Assembly: GCF_019929665.1 (NCBI RefSeq)
Contig: NZ_JAHZPZ010000003.1
Span: 206,848-270,847 of the forward strand
DNA: 64,000 nucleotides
DNA from: Streptococcus infantis
GTDB lineage: Bacteria > Bacillota > Bacilli > Lactobacillales > Streptococcaceae
Reading direction: 5' to 3'
The translations under genes were made by a program, and so were the position numbers. Below, in pieces: positions 43,966 to 54,494 of this stretch. Position 1 is the stretch's first letter; each line of letters starts with the position of its first letter. The notes beneath the pieces were generated by a model that worked only from the letters and a program-made list of their open reading frames with translations, made no database searches and was not told where the DNA came from.

Positions 43966-44439
43966 ATGCGTTGTCCAAAATGTGGGGCTACTAAATCAAG
44001 TGTTATCGATAGCCGTCAGGCTGAAGAAGGAAATACGATTAGAAGAAGACGTGAGTGTGAAGAATGTCAGCATCGTTTTACGACCTATGAACGTGTAGAA
44101 GAGAGAACGCTGGTTGTGGTCAAGAAGGATGGCACACGGGAGCAGTTCTCCAGAGATAAAATCTTTAACGGGATTATTCGTTCGGCTCAAAAACGTCCGG
44201 TGTCTAGTGATGAGATTGGCATGGTGGTCAATCGTATCGAACAAAAACTCCTCAGTCGCAATGATAATGAAATTCAAAGTGAAGATATTGGTTCTCTTGT
44301 TATGGAAGAGTTGGCTGAACTAGACGAAATCACCTACGTTCGTTTTGCTAGTGTTTATCGTAGCTTTAAAGATGTGAGCGAGCTCGAAAATCTTCTCAAA
44401 CAAATTACGCAATCTTCAAAGAAGAAAAAGGAAAAATAA
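43966..44439 (+). CDS. nrdR: Transcriptional repressor NrdR
   Basis: 157 residues. Zinc ribbon [17 protein letters not shown]...[12 protein letters not shown], then the ATP-cone (about 46-136) with [20 protein letters not shown]. Senses dATP/ATP and represses ribonucleotide reductase genes through NrdR boxes. The frame continues ten codons upstream; AAGGAGGGGAAGG before the ATG at 43966 sets the start. dnaB begins on the next base after the stop. Confidence 0.97.
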   Translation: MRCPKCGATKSSVIDSRQAEEGNTIRRRRECEECQHRFTTYERVEERTLVVVKKDGTREQFSRDKIFNGIIRSAQKRPVSSDEIGMVVNRIEQKLLSRNDNEIQSEDIGSLVMEELAELDEITYVRFASVYRSFKDVSELENLLKQITQSSKKKKEK

Positions 44440-45609
44440 ATGAAGCCTAATGATCGTTTTTCTTTTCTAAAGAATAATCGGGTGTCGCAAGATCCCACAA
44501 CTTTGGTGCAGTGCTACCTCCCGATTATCGGTCAGGATGCGCTGAGTCTTTACCTTTATACCTTAGCTTTTTGGGATGATGGACAAAAAGAACACCTGTT
44601 TGCAGCTATCCTCAACCACCTCAATTTTGGGATGGACAGACTCTTAAAGGCTTTTAAAATCTTAACAGCCTTCAATTTGGTTACCCTCTATCAAAAGGGT
44701 GACGGCTATGAACTTGCTATTCATCCAACACTTTCTCAATCTGACTTCTTGCATCATACAGTGTATCGTACTTTGTTGGAGAAAAGGATTGGCGATACAG
44801 CAGTTTCTGATTTACGTCAAGAGGCTGCAGACGGAGAAGCTTTGACGGTTCATTTGAGTCAGGCCTTTCCAGAGATAGAAGAATTGGCTAGTCATGATGA
44901 GACACCAGTAAAAGCTGATTTTAAAAATGATTTTGATTTGGAGCATTTTCGTCAGCTCATGGCGAGAGATAATCTCCGTTTCCAAGATGAACAGTCAGAT
45001 GTTTTAGAGTTATTTAAAATCGCTGATGAGAAAAAATGGACCTGGTTTGAGACCTATCAGCTAGCAAAAGGAACAGCAGTTTCTCAAGTCATTTCTATCA
45101 AGCGTATGCGTGAAAAATTAGCGCAAGAGTCTGTTTCATCGGATTTTAGTCCTAAGGAAGCGACCATTATCCGAGAAGCTAAAAGTAAAACGGCCCTAGA
45201 ATTTTTAGCGGGAATCAAACAAACCCGAAATGCAGGAATTATCCAAGCTGAACGCGATTTGCTAAAACAGATGGCAGACCTAGGCTTGCTTGATGAAGTT
45301 ATCAATGTCGTTATACTTTTGACCTTCAACAAGGTTGATTCGGCCAATCTCAATGAAAAATATGCCATGAAAGTGGCCAATGATTACTCTTATAACAAAG
45401 TCAGAACTGCTGAAGAGGCTGTGCTTCGAATTAGAGAAAAAAATCAAAAGGGGCAAGAATCAAAAACAGCGAAGACAAGCCAGGCAAAAACCAATGTTCC
45501 TAAATGGAGTAATCCAGAATATAAAAACACGTCATCAGCTGAGGAATTGGAAGAAATGGAACGCCAAACCCTAGAATTATTAGCGAAATTAGATAATGGA
45601 GGTGAATAG
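44440..45609 (+). CDS. dnaB: Replication initiation and membrane attachment protein DnaB
   Basis: 389 residues, Firmicute DnaB (not the helicase): N-terminal winged-helix DDBH1-type region beginning RFSFLKNNRVSQDPTTLVQC and a C-terminal DDBH2 region with DLGLLDEVINVVILLTFNKV and the YSYNKVRTAEEAVLRI end. It helps load the replicative helicase at oriC with DnaD and DnaI. It starts directly at the nrdR stop; dnaI follows without a gap. Confidence 0.93.
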   Translation: MKPNDRFSFLKNNRVSQDPTTLVQCYLPIIGQDALSLYLYTLAFWDDGQKEHLFAAILNHLNFGMDRLLKAFKILTAFNLVTLYQKGDGYELAIHPTLSQSDFLHHTVYRTLLEKRIGDTAVSDLRQEAADGEALTVHLSQAFPEIEELASHDETPVKADFKNDFDLEHFRQLMARDNLRFQDEQSDVLELFKIADEKKWTWFETYQLAKGTAVSQVISIKRMREKLAQESVSSDFSPKEATIIREAKSKTALEFLAGIKQTRNAGIIQAERDLLKQMADLGLLDEVINVVILLTFNKVDSANLNEKYAMKVANDYSYNKVRTAEEAVLRIREKNQKGQESKTAKTSQAKTNVPKWSNPEYKNTSSAEELEEMERQTLELLAKLDNGGE

Positions 45610-46506
45610 ATGGAAAGTGTAGGAGATGTGCTAAAAGGTCATCCCAGCCGTTTTCAATACCAGGACCTGGTCCATCAGATTGTAAAAGATCCTGATGTTG
45701 CGGCTTTTATCCAGAAGGAATCTCTCAGTCAAGAGGAATTGAATCGTAGTATCTCTAAGTTTAACCAATACATCACCGAGCGTGATAAGTTCCTTCGCGG
45801 AGATACAGACTATATCGCGCGTGGTTACAAGCCTATCCTGGTCATGAACCATGGTTACGCAGATGTATCCTATGAGGAAACTCCGGAACTGATTGCGGCT
45901 GAAAAAGAAGCAGCTATTAAGAAACGTCTAAAATTAATCAATTTACCATCTAGTTTGAAAAATGTCAGCTTTTTAGATGTTTATCGTGATGATGTTGCAC
46001 GTTTAGCTGTTCTAAATAGAATGATCAAATTTGTTAATGATTACCCAGAAAACCGTAAAGGTCTCTATCTCTATGGAGATTTTGGGGTAGGAAAGAGCTT
46101 TATGGTGGCTGCCCTAGCCCATGATTTGTCAGAAAAACGTGGCGTTTCATCAACTCTTCTCCATTATCCGAGCTTTGTCATTGATGTCAAAAATGCTATC
46201 GGTGATGGAAATGTCAAGAATTTGGTGGATGAAATCAAGCAAGCGGAAGTCTTGATTTTGGATGACATTGGTGCGGAACAGTCAACACCTTGGGTCCGTG
46301 ATGAAGTCTTGCAAGTCATTCTTCAGTATCGTATGCAAGAAGATTTACCAACCTTTTTTACTTCCAACTTCAATTTTGAAGATTTGGAAAAACATTTTGC
46401 AAAAGGCAAGAACGGAAACGATGAAACTTGGGAAGCCAGACGTGTCATGGAGCGTATTCGTTATTTAGCAGAGGAAACAAGATTAGAAGGAGAAAATCGT
46501 CGATGA
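45610..46506 (+). CDS. dnaI: Primosomal protein DnaI (helicase loader)
   Basis: 298 residues. N-terminal helicase-binding domain, then AAA+ ATPase: Walker A YGDFGVGKSFMVAALAH near residue 156, Walker B VLILDDIGAEQSTPWVRDEV, sensor 1 FFTSNFNFEDLE, and the arginine-finger region. Loads DnaC helicase with DnaB and DnaD. The stop overlaps the start of the nitroreductase gene (ATGA). Confidence 0.96.
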   Translation: MESVGDVLKGHPSRFQYQDLVHQIVKDPDVAAFIQKESLSQEELNRSISKFNQYITERDKFLRGDTDYIARGYKPILVMNHGYADVSYEETPELIAAEKEAAIKKRLKLINLPSSLKNVSFLDVYRDDVARLAVLNRMIKFVNDYPENRKGLYLYGDFGVGKSFMVAALAHDLSEKRGVSSTLLHYPSFVIDVKNAIGDGNVKNLVDEIKQAEVLILDDIGAEQSTPWVRDEVLQVILQYRMQEDLPTFFTSNFNFEDLEKHFAKGKNGNDETWEARRVMERIRYLAEETRLEGENRR

Positions 46507-47216
46507 CAGAAACGATTAAATTAATGCAAAGCCACTCATCAGTGCGCAGATTTAAGGAAGAAGAGATTCCACAAGAGGACTTGAATGAGATTTTATCAGC
46601 TACCCAAATGGCTTCTTCTTGGAAAAATTTCCAATCTTATTCTGTGATTCTAGTCAGAAGTCAAGAAAAGAAAGATGCTCTTTTTGAGTTGGTTCCTCAG
46701 GAAGCGATTCGTCAGTCTGCCGCCTTCCTCCTCTTTGTAGGAGATTTAAACCGTGCAGAAAAAGGGGCTCGTCTCCATACCGATACTTTCCAACCTCAAG
46801 GAGTGGAAGGTCTCCTAATCACTTCAGTAGATGCAGCCTTGGCTGGACAGAATACTTTGCTTGCGGCAGAAAGCCTTGGCTATGGAGGAGTAATTATCGG
46901 TTTGGTGCGTTACAAATCGGCTGAGTTAGCAGAATTGTTCAAGCTTCCTGACTATACCTACCCAGTTTTTGGGATTGCACTCGGTGTGCCGAACCAAAAA
47001 CATGATGTAAAACCAAGATTGCCACTAGAGAATGTTGTTTTTGAGGAAGAATACCAAGAACAAACAGCTGAGGCTATTGAAGCCTATGACCGTGTGCAGA
47101 CTGAATATGCAGGAGCTCGTGCGACTACCACTTGGAGTCAACGTCTTGTAGAGCAATTCGGTCAGCCTGAACCAAGCTCAACTAGAGAAAATCTTGAACA
47201 AAAGAACTTATTGTAG
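46503..47216 (+). CDS. Nitroreductase family NADPH/FMN oxidoreductase
   Basis: 237 residues. Nitroreductase fold with SHSSVRRFKEEEIPQEDLNE (FMN phosphate contacts S-S-V-R), ATQMASSWKNFQSYSVILV and YGGVIIGLVRYKSAELAELF. The length fits the NfrA/flavin reductase group. The physiological substrate is unknown. The ATG at 46503 overlaps the dnaI stop; upstream in-frame ATGs lie inside dnaI and are ignored. Linkage of this enzyme between dnaI and der is a conserved streptococcal order. Confidence 0.9.
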   Translation: MTETIKLMQSHSSVRRFKEEEIPQEDLNEILSATQMASSWKNFQSYSVILVRSQEKKDALFELVPQEAIRQSAAFLLFVGDLNRAEKGARLHTDTFQPQGVEGLLITSVDAALAGQNTLLAAESLGYGGVIIGLVRYKSAELAELFKLPDYTYPVFGIALGVPNQKHDVKPRLPLENVVFEEEYQEQTAEAIEAYDRVQTEYAGARATTTWSQRLVEQFGQPEPSSTRENLEQKNLL

Positions 47217-47229
47217 AAAGTGAGAAAAC

Positions 47230-48540
47230 ATGGCCTTACCAACTGTTGCCATCGTAGGACGTCCCAATGTTGGGAAATCAACCCTGTTTAACCGTATTGC
47301 AGGGGAACGCATCTCAATCGTAGAAGATGTCGAAGGAGTGACACGGGACCGTATCTATGCTACTGGTGAATGGCTTAACCGTTCTTTCAGTATGATTGAT
47401 ACTGGAGGGATTGATGATGTTGATGCTCCATTTATGGAACAAATCAAGCACCAGGCAGAGATTGCCATGGAAGAAGCTGATGTCATCGTTTTTGTAGTTT
47501 CTGGAAAAGAAGGAATCACAGATGCTGACGAATACGTAGCCCGTAAACTCTATAAAACTCATAAACCTGTTATCCTAGCTGTCAACAAGGTTGACAATCC
47601 GGAAATGCGAAATGATATCTATGATTTCTATGCTCTTGGACTGGGAGAACCATTGCCAATTTCATCTGTGCATGGGATTGGTACAGGGGACGTACTGGAT
47701 GCTATCGTCGAAAATCTACCACATGAAGTCGAAGATGAAAATCCAGATGTCATTAAATTCAGCTTGATTGGTCGCCCCAATGTCGGAAAATCTAGCTTGA
47801 TCAATGCTATTTTGGGAGAAGATCGCGTGATTGCCAGTCCTGTTGCTGGTACAACTCGTGATGCCATTGATACACATTTTACAGATGCGGATGGCCAAGA
47901 GTTTACCATGATTGATACGGCTGGTATGCGTAAGTCTGGTAAAGTCTATGAAAACACAGAGAAATACTCAGTCATGCGTGCCATGCGAGCTATTGACCGT
48001 TCAGATGTAGTCTTGATGGTCCTCAATGCCGAAGAAGGCATCCGTGAGTACGATAAGCGTATCGCAGGATTTGCCCACGAAGCTGGTAAAGGGATGATCA
48101 TCGTAGTTAACAAGTGGGATACTCTTGAAAAAGATAACCACACCATGAAAAACTGGGAAGAGGATATTCGTGAACAGTTCCAATATCTGCCTTACGCACC
48201 GATTATCTTTGTTTCGGCTTTGACCAAGCAACGTCTCCACAAACTTCCAGAGATGATTAAACAAATCAGCGAGAGTCAAAATACCCGTATCCCATCAGCA
48301 GTCTTGAATGATGTCATTATGGATGCTATCGCCATCAACCCAACACCGACAGACAAAGGAAAACGTCTCAAGATCTTCTATGCGACTCAAGTGGCAACTA
48401 AACCACCGACCTTTGTGATTTTTGTCAACGAAGAAGAACTGATGCACTTCTCTTACTTGCGTTTCTTGGAAAATCAAATCCGCAAGGCCTTCGTCTTTGA
48501 AGGAACGCCAATCCATCTGATCGCAAGAAAACGGAAATAA
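47230..48540 (+). CDS. der: Ribosome biogenesis GTPase Der (EngA)
   Basis: 436 residues with two tandem G domains: first [13 protein letters not shown] at residue 8, DTGGID and NKVD; second [13 protein letters not shown] at about 182, DTAGMR and NKWD. A C-terminal KH-like domain follows. Essential for 50S subunit assembly. AAAGTGAGAAAAC precedes the ATG; a strong terminator follows. Confidence 0.98.
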   Translation: MALPTVAIVGRPNVGKSTLFNRIAGERISIVEDVEGVTRDRIYATGEWLNRSFSMIDTGGIDDVDAPFMEQIKHQAEIAMEEADVIVFVVSGKEGITDADEYVARKLYKTHKPVILAVNKVDNPEMRNDIYDFYALGLGEPLPISSVHGIGTGDVLDAIVENLPHEVEDENPDVIKFSLIGRPNVGKSSLINAILGEDRVIASPVAGTTRDAIDTHFTDADGQEFTMIDTAGMRKSGKVYENTEKYSVMRAMRAIDRSDVVLMVLNAEEGIREYDKRIAGFAHEAGKGMIIVVNKWDTLEKDNHTMKNWEEDIREQFQYLPYAPIIFVSALTKQRLHKLPEMIKQISESQNTRIPSAVLNDVIMDAIAINPTPTDKGKRLKIFYATQVATKPPTFVIFVNEEELMHFSYLRFLENQIRKAFVFEGTPIHLIARKRK

Positions 48541-48552
48541 AATGATAAAAAG

Positions 48553-48578
48553 AAGAAGGTTAACAGACCTTCTTTTTT
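48553..48578 (+). terminator. Terminator after der
   Basis: AAGAAGGT (48553-48560), loop TAACAG, ACCTTCTT (48567-48574), then four T. Confidence 0.9.
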
Positions 48579-48686
48579 GTAGATGATACCAAGAGCGTAG
48601 ATAAATTTGTCATCAAATTAACATCATTTTTCTGGTCCTTGTCACGGATTTGTAATGAAAACGTACTTTCTTTGTAAGATTCAAAA

Positions 48687-48695
48687 TGCTATAAT
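48687..48695 (+). promoter_or_regulatory. Extended -10 promoter of the TPM-lemA operon
   Basis: TG at 48687-48688, C, TATAAT at 48690-48695. The -35 region (TTTCTT, 48667-48672, 17-base spacer) is weak. Confidence 0.65.
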
Positions 48696-48730
48696 GCTCT
48701 AAACAATTTTCCTTGCATAAGGAGGTTATT

Positions 48731-49570
48731 ATGAAAAAAGATAGATTGTTAAAGAATCCTTTCTTGGTGCGTCTACTTGGATTGCTGATGGCATTTTTCT
48801 TCCTATCAGCATTCACAGCACCTGAGAAACCAGACTATGGTATCTATGATCCAAATCATTATTTGACAGAGGAAGTAGTTACTCAGATTCGTGATTTGAA
48901 TGAAGCCAATAGTCAAAAGGCTGAAAAGCTTCAAATAGGTGTCTATATCGTAGATAGTCTGGAAGGAGAAAGCATTGAAACGGTGGCTAATGAAACTGCC
49001 AGGGCTTGGAAGATTGGCTATTCAGGAGATAATTTTGGAAGTCTCATTGTAGTAGCCGTGCAAGACCGTAAATCAAGAATTGAAACCAGTAATAACACCG
49101 CCATTAGAATAACGGACTATCAAACCAAGCAGATTTTGGCAGCCAGCCGTACAGATTTCAAAACTGGTGACTATGGTAAAGGAATTCTAGCGATTGCCAA
49201 AGCCTTGGACAATCAGTTTTATAGAGGAAGTGGAACATTTCCATCTGATGAATCCTCTGAAATCAAACGTTATTCTGATAGCATCAGTGGGAAAAAATCG
49301 AGTCGCAATAGTAGCTCGTCTAGTCATCGTAAGAACAGTGACCCTATGGACAATGTGTTCGGAGTCGGGATAATCATTTATTTCATTATCGTATTTATAG
49401 CCATTATTAGAGGAGTCGGCGGTGGCCGAGGAGGAGGTTCCTCTGACGGAGGATGGTGGTTTAGTGACTCATCCGACTCAGGTTCTTCTTGGTCAGATTC
49501 AGGCTCAGACTCTTCTAGTAGCTGGGACGGTGGTGGCTTCGATGGCGGTGGATCATCCGATGATTGGTAA
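48731..49570 (+). CDS. TPM-domain membrane protein
   Basis: 279 residues. N-terminal hydrophobic segment (10-35), an extracellular TPM (TLP18.3/Psb32/MOLO-1) domain with IYDPNHYLTEEVVTQIRDLN and NFGSLIVVAVQDRKSRIETS, and a membrane span near residues 217-233. The C-terminal tail is built only of Gly, Ser, Asp and Trp (GGWWFSDSSDSGSSWSDSGS). TPM proteins are repeatedly paired with LemA, as here. Exact role unknown. AAGGAGGTTATT precedes the ATG at 48731. Confidence 0.88.
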   Translation: MKKDRLLKNPFLVRLLGLLMAFFFLSAFTAPEKPDYGIYDPNHYLTEEVVTQIRDLNEANSQKAEKLQIGVYIVDSLEGESIETVANETARAWKIGYSGDNFGSLIVVAVQDRKSRIETSNNTAIRITDYQTKQILAASRTDFKTGDYGKGILAIAKALDNQFYRGSGTFPSDESSEIKRYSDSISGKKSSRNSSSSSHRKNSDPMDNVFGVGIIIYFIIVFIAIIRGVGGGRGGGSSDGGWWFSDSSDSGSSWSDSGSDSSSSWDGGGFDGGGSSDDW

Positions 49571-49608
49571 TATTCATGTAAAAATTAAGGAAATAAGTAG
49601 GTTTAGAT

Positions 49609-50202
49609 ATGAAAAATAAAGGAATTATTTATGTGTTGAGCATTTTGCTGGCTATTATCTTGCTTGGCGGTTGCTCAGTAGTAGGCACTTATAACGGACT
49701 TGTCTCCGAACAAACTAAGGTCGAACAAGCTCAAGCTGATGTAGCGACAGCTCTTCAACGTCGTTCTGATTTGATTGGAAATTTGGTAGAGTCTGTAAAA
49801 GGCCAGATGAACCATGAGACAGAGGTTTTCACCAAGATTGCGGAAGCTCGTGCTAAAATTGGGAATGGCTCCGTAACTTCAAAAGAAAATCAAGAGGCTC
49901 AAGGAGAGTTGAGTTCAGCTATTTCACGTTTGATATCGCTAACAGAAAATTATCCAGAACTCAAGAGCAATCAAAATGTGGAACAACTCATGACAGAACT
50001 GGCTGGAAGTGAAAATCGGATATTTGTAGCCCGCAAGGATTACAACAAAGTGGCAACAGAATACAATCAAAAATTAAGAAGCTTCCCAACAGTTCTTTTT
50101 GCTAATATGATGAACTTTAAAGAGGCAGAAACCTTTAAAGAAAGCGAAGAAGCTAAGACAGCTCCAAAGGTTGACTTTGGTAATTCTACAACCAAAGAGT
50201 AG
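49609..50202 (+). CDS. LemA family lipoprotein
   Basis: 197 residues. A hydrophobic N-terminus ends in LLGGCSVV (lipobox), so it may be lipid-anchored, or simply a single-span LemA. The LemA coiled-coil core follows: TYNGLVSEQTKVEQAQADVA, QRRSDLIGNLVESVKG and the end RSFPTVLFANMMNFKEAETF. It is coupled to the TPM gene 38 bases upstream. The pairing is conserved; the function is unknown. Confidence 0.93.
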   Translation: MKNKGIIYVLSILLAIILLGGCSVVGTYNGLVSEQTKVEQAQADVATALQRRSDLIGNLVESVKGQMNHETEVFTKIAEARAKIGNGSVTSKENQEAQGELSSAISRLISLTENYPELKSNQNVEQLMTELAGSENRIFVARKDYNKVATEYNQKLRSFPTVLFANMMNFKEAETFKESEEAKTAPKVDFGNSTTKE

Positions 50203-50230
50203 ACTGGCCGTTTATTTCTAAGGATTGCAA

Positions 50231-50259
50231 GATCTGGAAACTACTTTCCAGATCTTTTT
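50231..50259 (+). terminator. Terminator after lemA
   Basis: GATCTGGAAA (50231-50240), loop CTAC, TTTCCAGATC (50245-50254), five T. Ten perfect pairs. TATAAT of the next gene follows at 50262-50267. Confidence 0.95.
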
Positions 50260-50298
50260 GATATAATAAAAATAGGAAACAGCTCTGGAGGTGATGAG

Positions 50299-50628
50299 AT
50301 GGAGAAGTTGCTACAATTGTTGATTTTAGTGCCCTATTTTTTATTTTTTAGTTGGCAAAGGAAGGCACGACCAGGAAGAAAACACTTTTCACTCCTTTAC
50401 TATTTTTACTGGATTTATTTACCTCTCATGGCCTTGTTTAGTCTGGCTTTCACTCTTTTTTCGCTAATCTTATTTAATTTTATTTTACTAGAACCCAAGG
50501 ATTTAGCTAGGTGGTTGATATGGATAGTTTTAGTCTTTTTATCCTTACTCAATGACTGGATAGTTTATACTTGTCTTAAATTTATGAAAAAACTGAAGTT
50601 GGAAAAGAATAAGGCTAATCTTCCTTGA
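50299..50628 (+). CDS. Small membrane protein of unknown function
   Basis: 109 residues, three hydrophobic spans (about 3-20, 28-65 in two parts, 72-92) rich in Phe, Leu and Trp, and a basic tail KFMKKLKLEKNKA. CTGGAGGTGATGAG precedes the ATG. A TATAAT at 50262-50267 suggests its own transcript. No family recognised; base composition is AT-rich like its surroundings. Confidence 0.6.
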   Translation: MEKLLQLLILVPYFLFFSWQRKARPGRKHFSLLYYFYWIYLPLMALFSLAFTLFSLILFNFILLEPKDLARWLIWIVLVFLSLLNDWIVYTCLKFMKKLKLEKNKANLP

Positions 50629-50742
50629 GAGAACTGAGGAAATTATTGCCTAATAACTGAAGATGCTTAGTTTCTCAATGCTGAGTTAAGTAGAAGTTTA
50701 ATTTAGGGGAAAATGAAACTGAGGGTAGGAATTTTAATGGAA

Positions 50743-50768
50743 CTAATCACCTTGATTAGCCCTTTTTT
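50743..50768 (+). terminator. Terminator before secA
   Basis: CTAATCA (50743-50749), loop CCT, TGATTAG (50753-50759), then CCC and six T. Likely ends the 109-residue membrane protein transcript. Confidence 0.75.
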
Positions 50769-50793
50769 GCCCTAAGGGAAAACGGAATATTTC

Positions 50794-50822
50794 TTGAAAA
50801 AATTGGGCAAATATGCTACAAT
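50794..50822 (+). promoter_or_regulatory. Promoter of secA
   Basis: TTGAAA (50794-50799), 17-base spacer ending TGC, TACAAT (50817-50822). Confidence 0.85.
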
Positions 50823-50867
50823 AAAAAGAACATTCTAAAAAATTCAGAATTTAAAGTAAGGAAAAAA

Positions 50868-53381
50868 ATGGCAAATTTATTAAAAACAATCATCGAAAAT
50901 GATAAAGGGGAACTTCGTCGCTTAGAAAAGATGGCTGATAAAGTCCTCAAATACGAAGATGAAATGGCTGCTTTGACAGACGAGCAGTTGCAAGCTAAGA
51001 CAGAAGAATTTAAGCAACGTTATCGAAATGGTGAAACGCTCGATCAACTCTTGTACGAAGCCTTTGCGGTTGTACGTGAGGGAGCTAAGCGTGTTCTTGG
51101 ACTCTTCCCATACAAGGTTCAGGTTATGGGTGGTATCGTTCTTCACCACGGTGACGTTCCAGAAATGCGTACAGGTGAAGGGAAAACCTTGACAGCGACA
51201 ATGCCGGTATACCTTAATGCCCTTTCAGGAAAAGGTGTCCACGTAGTTACCGTCAACGAATACCTTACAGAGCGTGACGCGACTGAAATGGGTGAGTTGT
51301 ACTCATGGCTTGGTTTGTCAGTAGGGATCAACTTGGCTGCAAAATCTCCAATGGAGAAAAAAGAAGCTTATCTCTGTGATATTACGTATTCAACAAACTC
51401 AGAAATTGGTTTCGACTATCTTCGTGATAACATGGTTGTTCGTGCGGAGAACATGGTTCAACGCCCACTTAACTATGCCTTGGTCGATGAGGTTGACTCT
51501 ATCTTGATCGACGAAGCTCGTACACCATTGATCGTTTCAGGAGCTAATGCAGTTGAAACAAGTCAACTCTACCACATGGCTGACCACTTTGTGAAGTCTT
51601 TGGATAAAGATGACTACATCATTGATATTCAGTCTAAGACAATCGGTTTGTCTGACTCAGGTATTGACAAGGCTGAAAGCTACTTCAAACTAGAAAACCT
51701 TTATGATATCGAAAATGTGGCTTTGACTCACTTTATCGACAACGCCCTTCGTGCCAACTACATCATGATTCTTGATATTGACTATGTGGTCAGCGAAGAA
51801 CAAGAAATCTTGATTGTCGACCAATTTACAGGTCGTACCATGGAAGGTCGTCGTTACTCTGATGGTTTGCACCAAGCGATTGAAGCTAAAGAAGGTGTGC
51901 CAATCCAAGATGAAACCAAGACATCAGCATCGATTACCTACCAAAACCTTTTCCGTATGTATAAAAAATTGGCAGGTATGACAGGTACTGGTAAAACAGA
52001 AGAAGAAGAATTCCGTGAAATCTACAACATTCGTGTTATTCCAATTCCTACTAACCGTCCGATCCAACGTATCGACCATTCAGACCTTCTTTACGCTAGT
52101 CTTGATGCAAAATTCAAGGCTGTAGTAGAAGATGTTAAGGCGCGTTACCAAAAAGGTCAGCCTGTCTTGGTAGGTACTGTTGCCGTTGAAACCAGTGATT
52201 TTCTTTCTAAGAAATTGGTTGAAGCAGGCGTGCCCCACGAAGTATTGAATGCTAAAAACCACTACAGAGAAGCGCAAATCATCATGAACGCTGGTCAACG
52301 TGGTGCGATTACTATCGCAACCAACATGGCCGGTCGTGGTACCGATATTAAGCTTGGTGAAGGGGTTCGTGAACTTGGTGGTCTTTGTGTCATCGGTACA
52401 GAACGTCATGAGAGCCGTCGTATCGATAACCAGCTTCGTGGACGTTCAGGTCGTCAAGGTGACCCAGGTGAATCACAATTCTACTTGTCACTCGAAGATG
52501 ATTTGATGAAACGTTTTGGTTCAGAACGCTTGAAGGGTGTCTTTGAACGCCTCAATATGTCTGACGAAGCCATTGAATCTCGTATGTTGACACGTCAGGT
52601 CGAAGCAGCGCAAAAACGTGTTGAAGGAAATAACTACGATACTCGTAAACAAGTCCTCCAATATGATGACGTTATGCGTGAACAACGTGAGATCATCTAC
52701 GCACAACGTTATGATGTTATCACTGCAGAACGTGACTTAGCTCCTGAAATTCACGCCATGATTCGCCGTACGATTGGACGAATTGTCGATGGGCATGCTC
52801 GTTCTAAACAAGATGAAAAACTTGAAGCAATCTTGAACTTTGCCAAGTACAACTTGCTTCCAGAAGATTCGATTTCACTTTCAGACCTAGAAGGTTTGTC
52901 TGACCAAGCTATCAAAGATGAACTATACCAACGTGCATTGAAAGTCTACGATAGCCAAGTTGCTAAACTTCGTGATGAAGAAGCTGTGAAAGAATTCCAG
53001 AAAGTCTTGATTCTACGTGTTGTAGATAACAAGTGGACTGACCATATCGATGCCCTTGATCAGTTGAGAAATGCAGTTGGTCTTCGTGGTTATGCCCAAA
53101 ACAACCCTGTCGTGGAATATCAAGCGGAAGGCTTCCGTATGTTTAATGATATGATTGGTTCGATTGAGTTTGATGTGACTCGCTTGATGATGAAAGCACA
53201 AATTCATGAACAAGAACGACCACAAACTGAACATCATATCAGTACGACAGCAACTCGAAATATTGCTGCTCAACAGACAAATCTTCCAGCTGATTTGGAC
53301 CTCAGTCAAGTAAGACGTAATGACTTATGCCCATGTGGATCTGGTAAGAAATTTAAAAACTGTCACGGTAAACGACGTTAA
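50868..53381 (+). CDS. secA: Preprotein translocase ATPase SecA
   Basis: 837 residues, normal for the housekeeping streptococcal SecA. Walker [15 protein letters not shown] near residue 100, DEAD-like [20 protein letters not shown], second helicase lobe with [14 protein letters not shown] and [17 protein letters not shown], and the C-terminal SEC-C zinc motif [17 protein letters not shown] that binds SecB or ribosomes. It drives the Sec pathway at the membrane. This is the SecA1 form; no accessory SecA2 is in view. Confidence 0.98.
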   Translation: MANLLKTIIENDKGELRRLEKMADKVLKYEDEMAALTDEQLQAKTEEFKQRYRNGETLDQLLYEAFAVVREGAKRVLGLFPYKVQVMGGIVLHHGDVPEMRTGEGKTLTATMPVYLNALSGKGVHVVTVNEYLTERDATEMGELYSWLGLSVGINLAAKSPMEKKEAYLCDITYSTNSEIGFDYLRDNMVVRAENMVQRPLNYALVDEVDSILIDEARTPLIVSGANAVETSQLYHMADHFVKSLDKDDYIIDIQSKTIGLSDSGIDKAESYFKLENLYDIENVALTHFIDNALRANYIMILDIDYVVSEEQEILIVDQFTGRTMEGRRYSDGLHQAIEAKEGVPIQDETKTSASITYQNLFRMYKKLAGMTGTGKTEEEEFREIYNIRVIPIPTNRPIQRIDHSDLLYASLDAKFKAVVEDVKARYQKGQPVLVGTVAVETSDFLSKKLVEAGVPHEVLNAKNHYREAQIIMNAGQRGAITIATNMAGRGTDIKLGEGVRELGGLCVIGTERHESRRIDNQLRGRSGRQGDPGESQFYLSLEDDLMKRFGSERLKGVFERLNMSDEAIESRMLTRQVEAAQKRVEGNNYDTRKQVLQYDDVMREQREIIYAQRYDVITAERDLAPEIHAMIRRTIGRIVDGHARSKQDEKLEAILNFAKYNLLPEDSISLSDLEGLSDQAIKDELYQRALKVYDSQVAKLRDEEAVKEFQKVLILRVVDNKWTDHIDALDQLRNAVGLRGYAQNNPVVEYQAEGFRMFNDMIGSIEFDVTRLMMKAQIHEQERPQTEHHISTTATRNIAAQQTNLPADLDLSQVRRNDLCPCGSGKKFKNCHGKRR

Positions 53382-53399
53382 GAATGATTAATTTTCAGG

Positions 53400-53446
53400 C
53401 GGATGCCTAGTGAAAAGTGAATTTTCGCTTGGCGTCCGTTTGCTTT
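53400..53446 (+). terminator. Long hairpin between secA and the first DAHP synthase gene
   Basis: CGGATGCC (53400-53407) pairs with GGCGTCCG (53431-53438) and AGTGAAAA (53409-53416) with TTTTCGCT (53422-53429). That makes 16 pairs with one U-U mismatch, G-U pairs and a 5-base loop. TTTGCTTT follows, a poor T-run, so it may attenuate rather than fully stop. Confidence 0.6.
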
Positions 53447-53461
53447 ATAAGGAGATGGATA

Positions 53462-54493
53462 ATGGTATTTACAGCAAAAAGCCCTAAAATTAATATTGAT
53501 GAAGTTCGTAGTTTGTCTAAACTAGAAGGACAAGTCCTTGCGAACAAACTCCAACGTGATCAAGAGCTTGAAGTAATTATTCGTGGGGAAGACCAACGCA
53601 TCTTGTTGGTGATTGGTCCTTGCTCGTCTGACAATGAAGAAGCAGTCCTAGAGTACGCCAAGCGTTTGTCAAAACTTCAGGAAGAAGTCAAAGACCGCGT
53701 CTTTATGGTCATGCGTGTCTATACTGCTAAACCACGTACTAATGGTGATGGATATAAGGGCTTGATTCACCAACCAAATGCCAAAGAAGCGCCTAGCCTC
53801 ATCAATGGAATCAAAGCGGTTCGTCATCTGCACTACCGTGTTATTTCTGAAACAGGAATGACAACAGCAGATGAGATGTTGTACCCAGAGAACCTTCCCT
53901 TGGTAGATGATTTGATTTCTTACATGGCAGTTGGAGCCCGTTCAGTTGAAGACCAACAACACCGTTTTGTAGCTAGTGGAGCAGATTTTGCGACAGGTTT
54001 TAAAAATCCAACCTCTGGAAATCTCAATGTCATGTTTAACGGTATTTATGCAGCTCAAAACAAGCAGAGTTTTCTTTTCCTAGGGAAAGAAGTCGAGACT
54101 ACTGGAAATCCTCTATCGCATGCTATTCTCCGTGGAGCTCTTAACGAGTACGGGAAAAACATTCCTAACTACTACTACGATAATTTGATGGATACTATTG
54201 CTCAGTATGAAAAGATGGGACTTGAGAATCCATTCATCATTATTGATACCAACCATGATAACTCAGGTAAACAGTATATGGAGCAGATTCGTATCGTTCG
54301 CCAGACTTTAATTAACCGTGATTGGAATGAAAAGATTAAAAAATATGTTCGTGGATTCATGATTGAGTCATATCTAGAAGATGGTCGTCAAAATGAACCT
54401 GAGGTATTTGGCAAATCTATCACCGATCCATGTCTAGGATGGGAAAATACGGAAGCTCTTGTTCGCGAAATCTACCAAAGACTAGGAGAATAA
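53462..54493 (+). CDS. 3-deoxy-7-phosphoheptulonate (DAHP) synthase, class I, copy 1
   Basis: 343 residues, AroF/G/H type. First step of the shikimate pathway, joining PEP and erythrose 4-phosphate. Visible: LVIGPCSSDNEEAVLEYAKR, KPRTNGDGYKGL (PEP and metal loop), GARSVEDQQHRFVASGADFA and DTNHDNSGKQY. The N-terminal extension that carries the feedback site in this class is present. Start at 53462 after AAGGAGATGGATA; the open frame above it lies in the hairpin. One base separates it from copy 2. Confidence 0.96.
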   Translation: MVFTAKSPKINIDEVRSLSKLEGQVLANKLQRDQELEVIIRGEDQRILLVIGPCSSDNEEAVLEYAKRLSKLQEEVKDRVFMVMRVYTAKPRTNGDGYKGLIHQPNAKEAPSLINGIKAVRHLHYRVISETGMTTADEMLYPENLPLVDDLISYMAVGARSVEDQQHRFVASGADFATGFKNPTSGNLNVMFNGIYAAQNKQSFLFLGKEVETTGNPLSHAILRGALNEYGKNIPNYYYDNLMDTIAQYEKMGLENPFIIIDTNHDNSGKQYMEQIRIVRQTLINRDWNEKIKKYVRGFMIESYLEDGRQNEPEVFGKSITDPCLGWENTEALVREIYQRLGE

Positions 54494-54494
54494 T

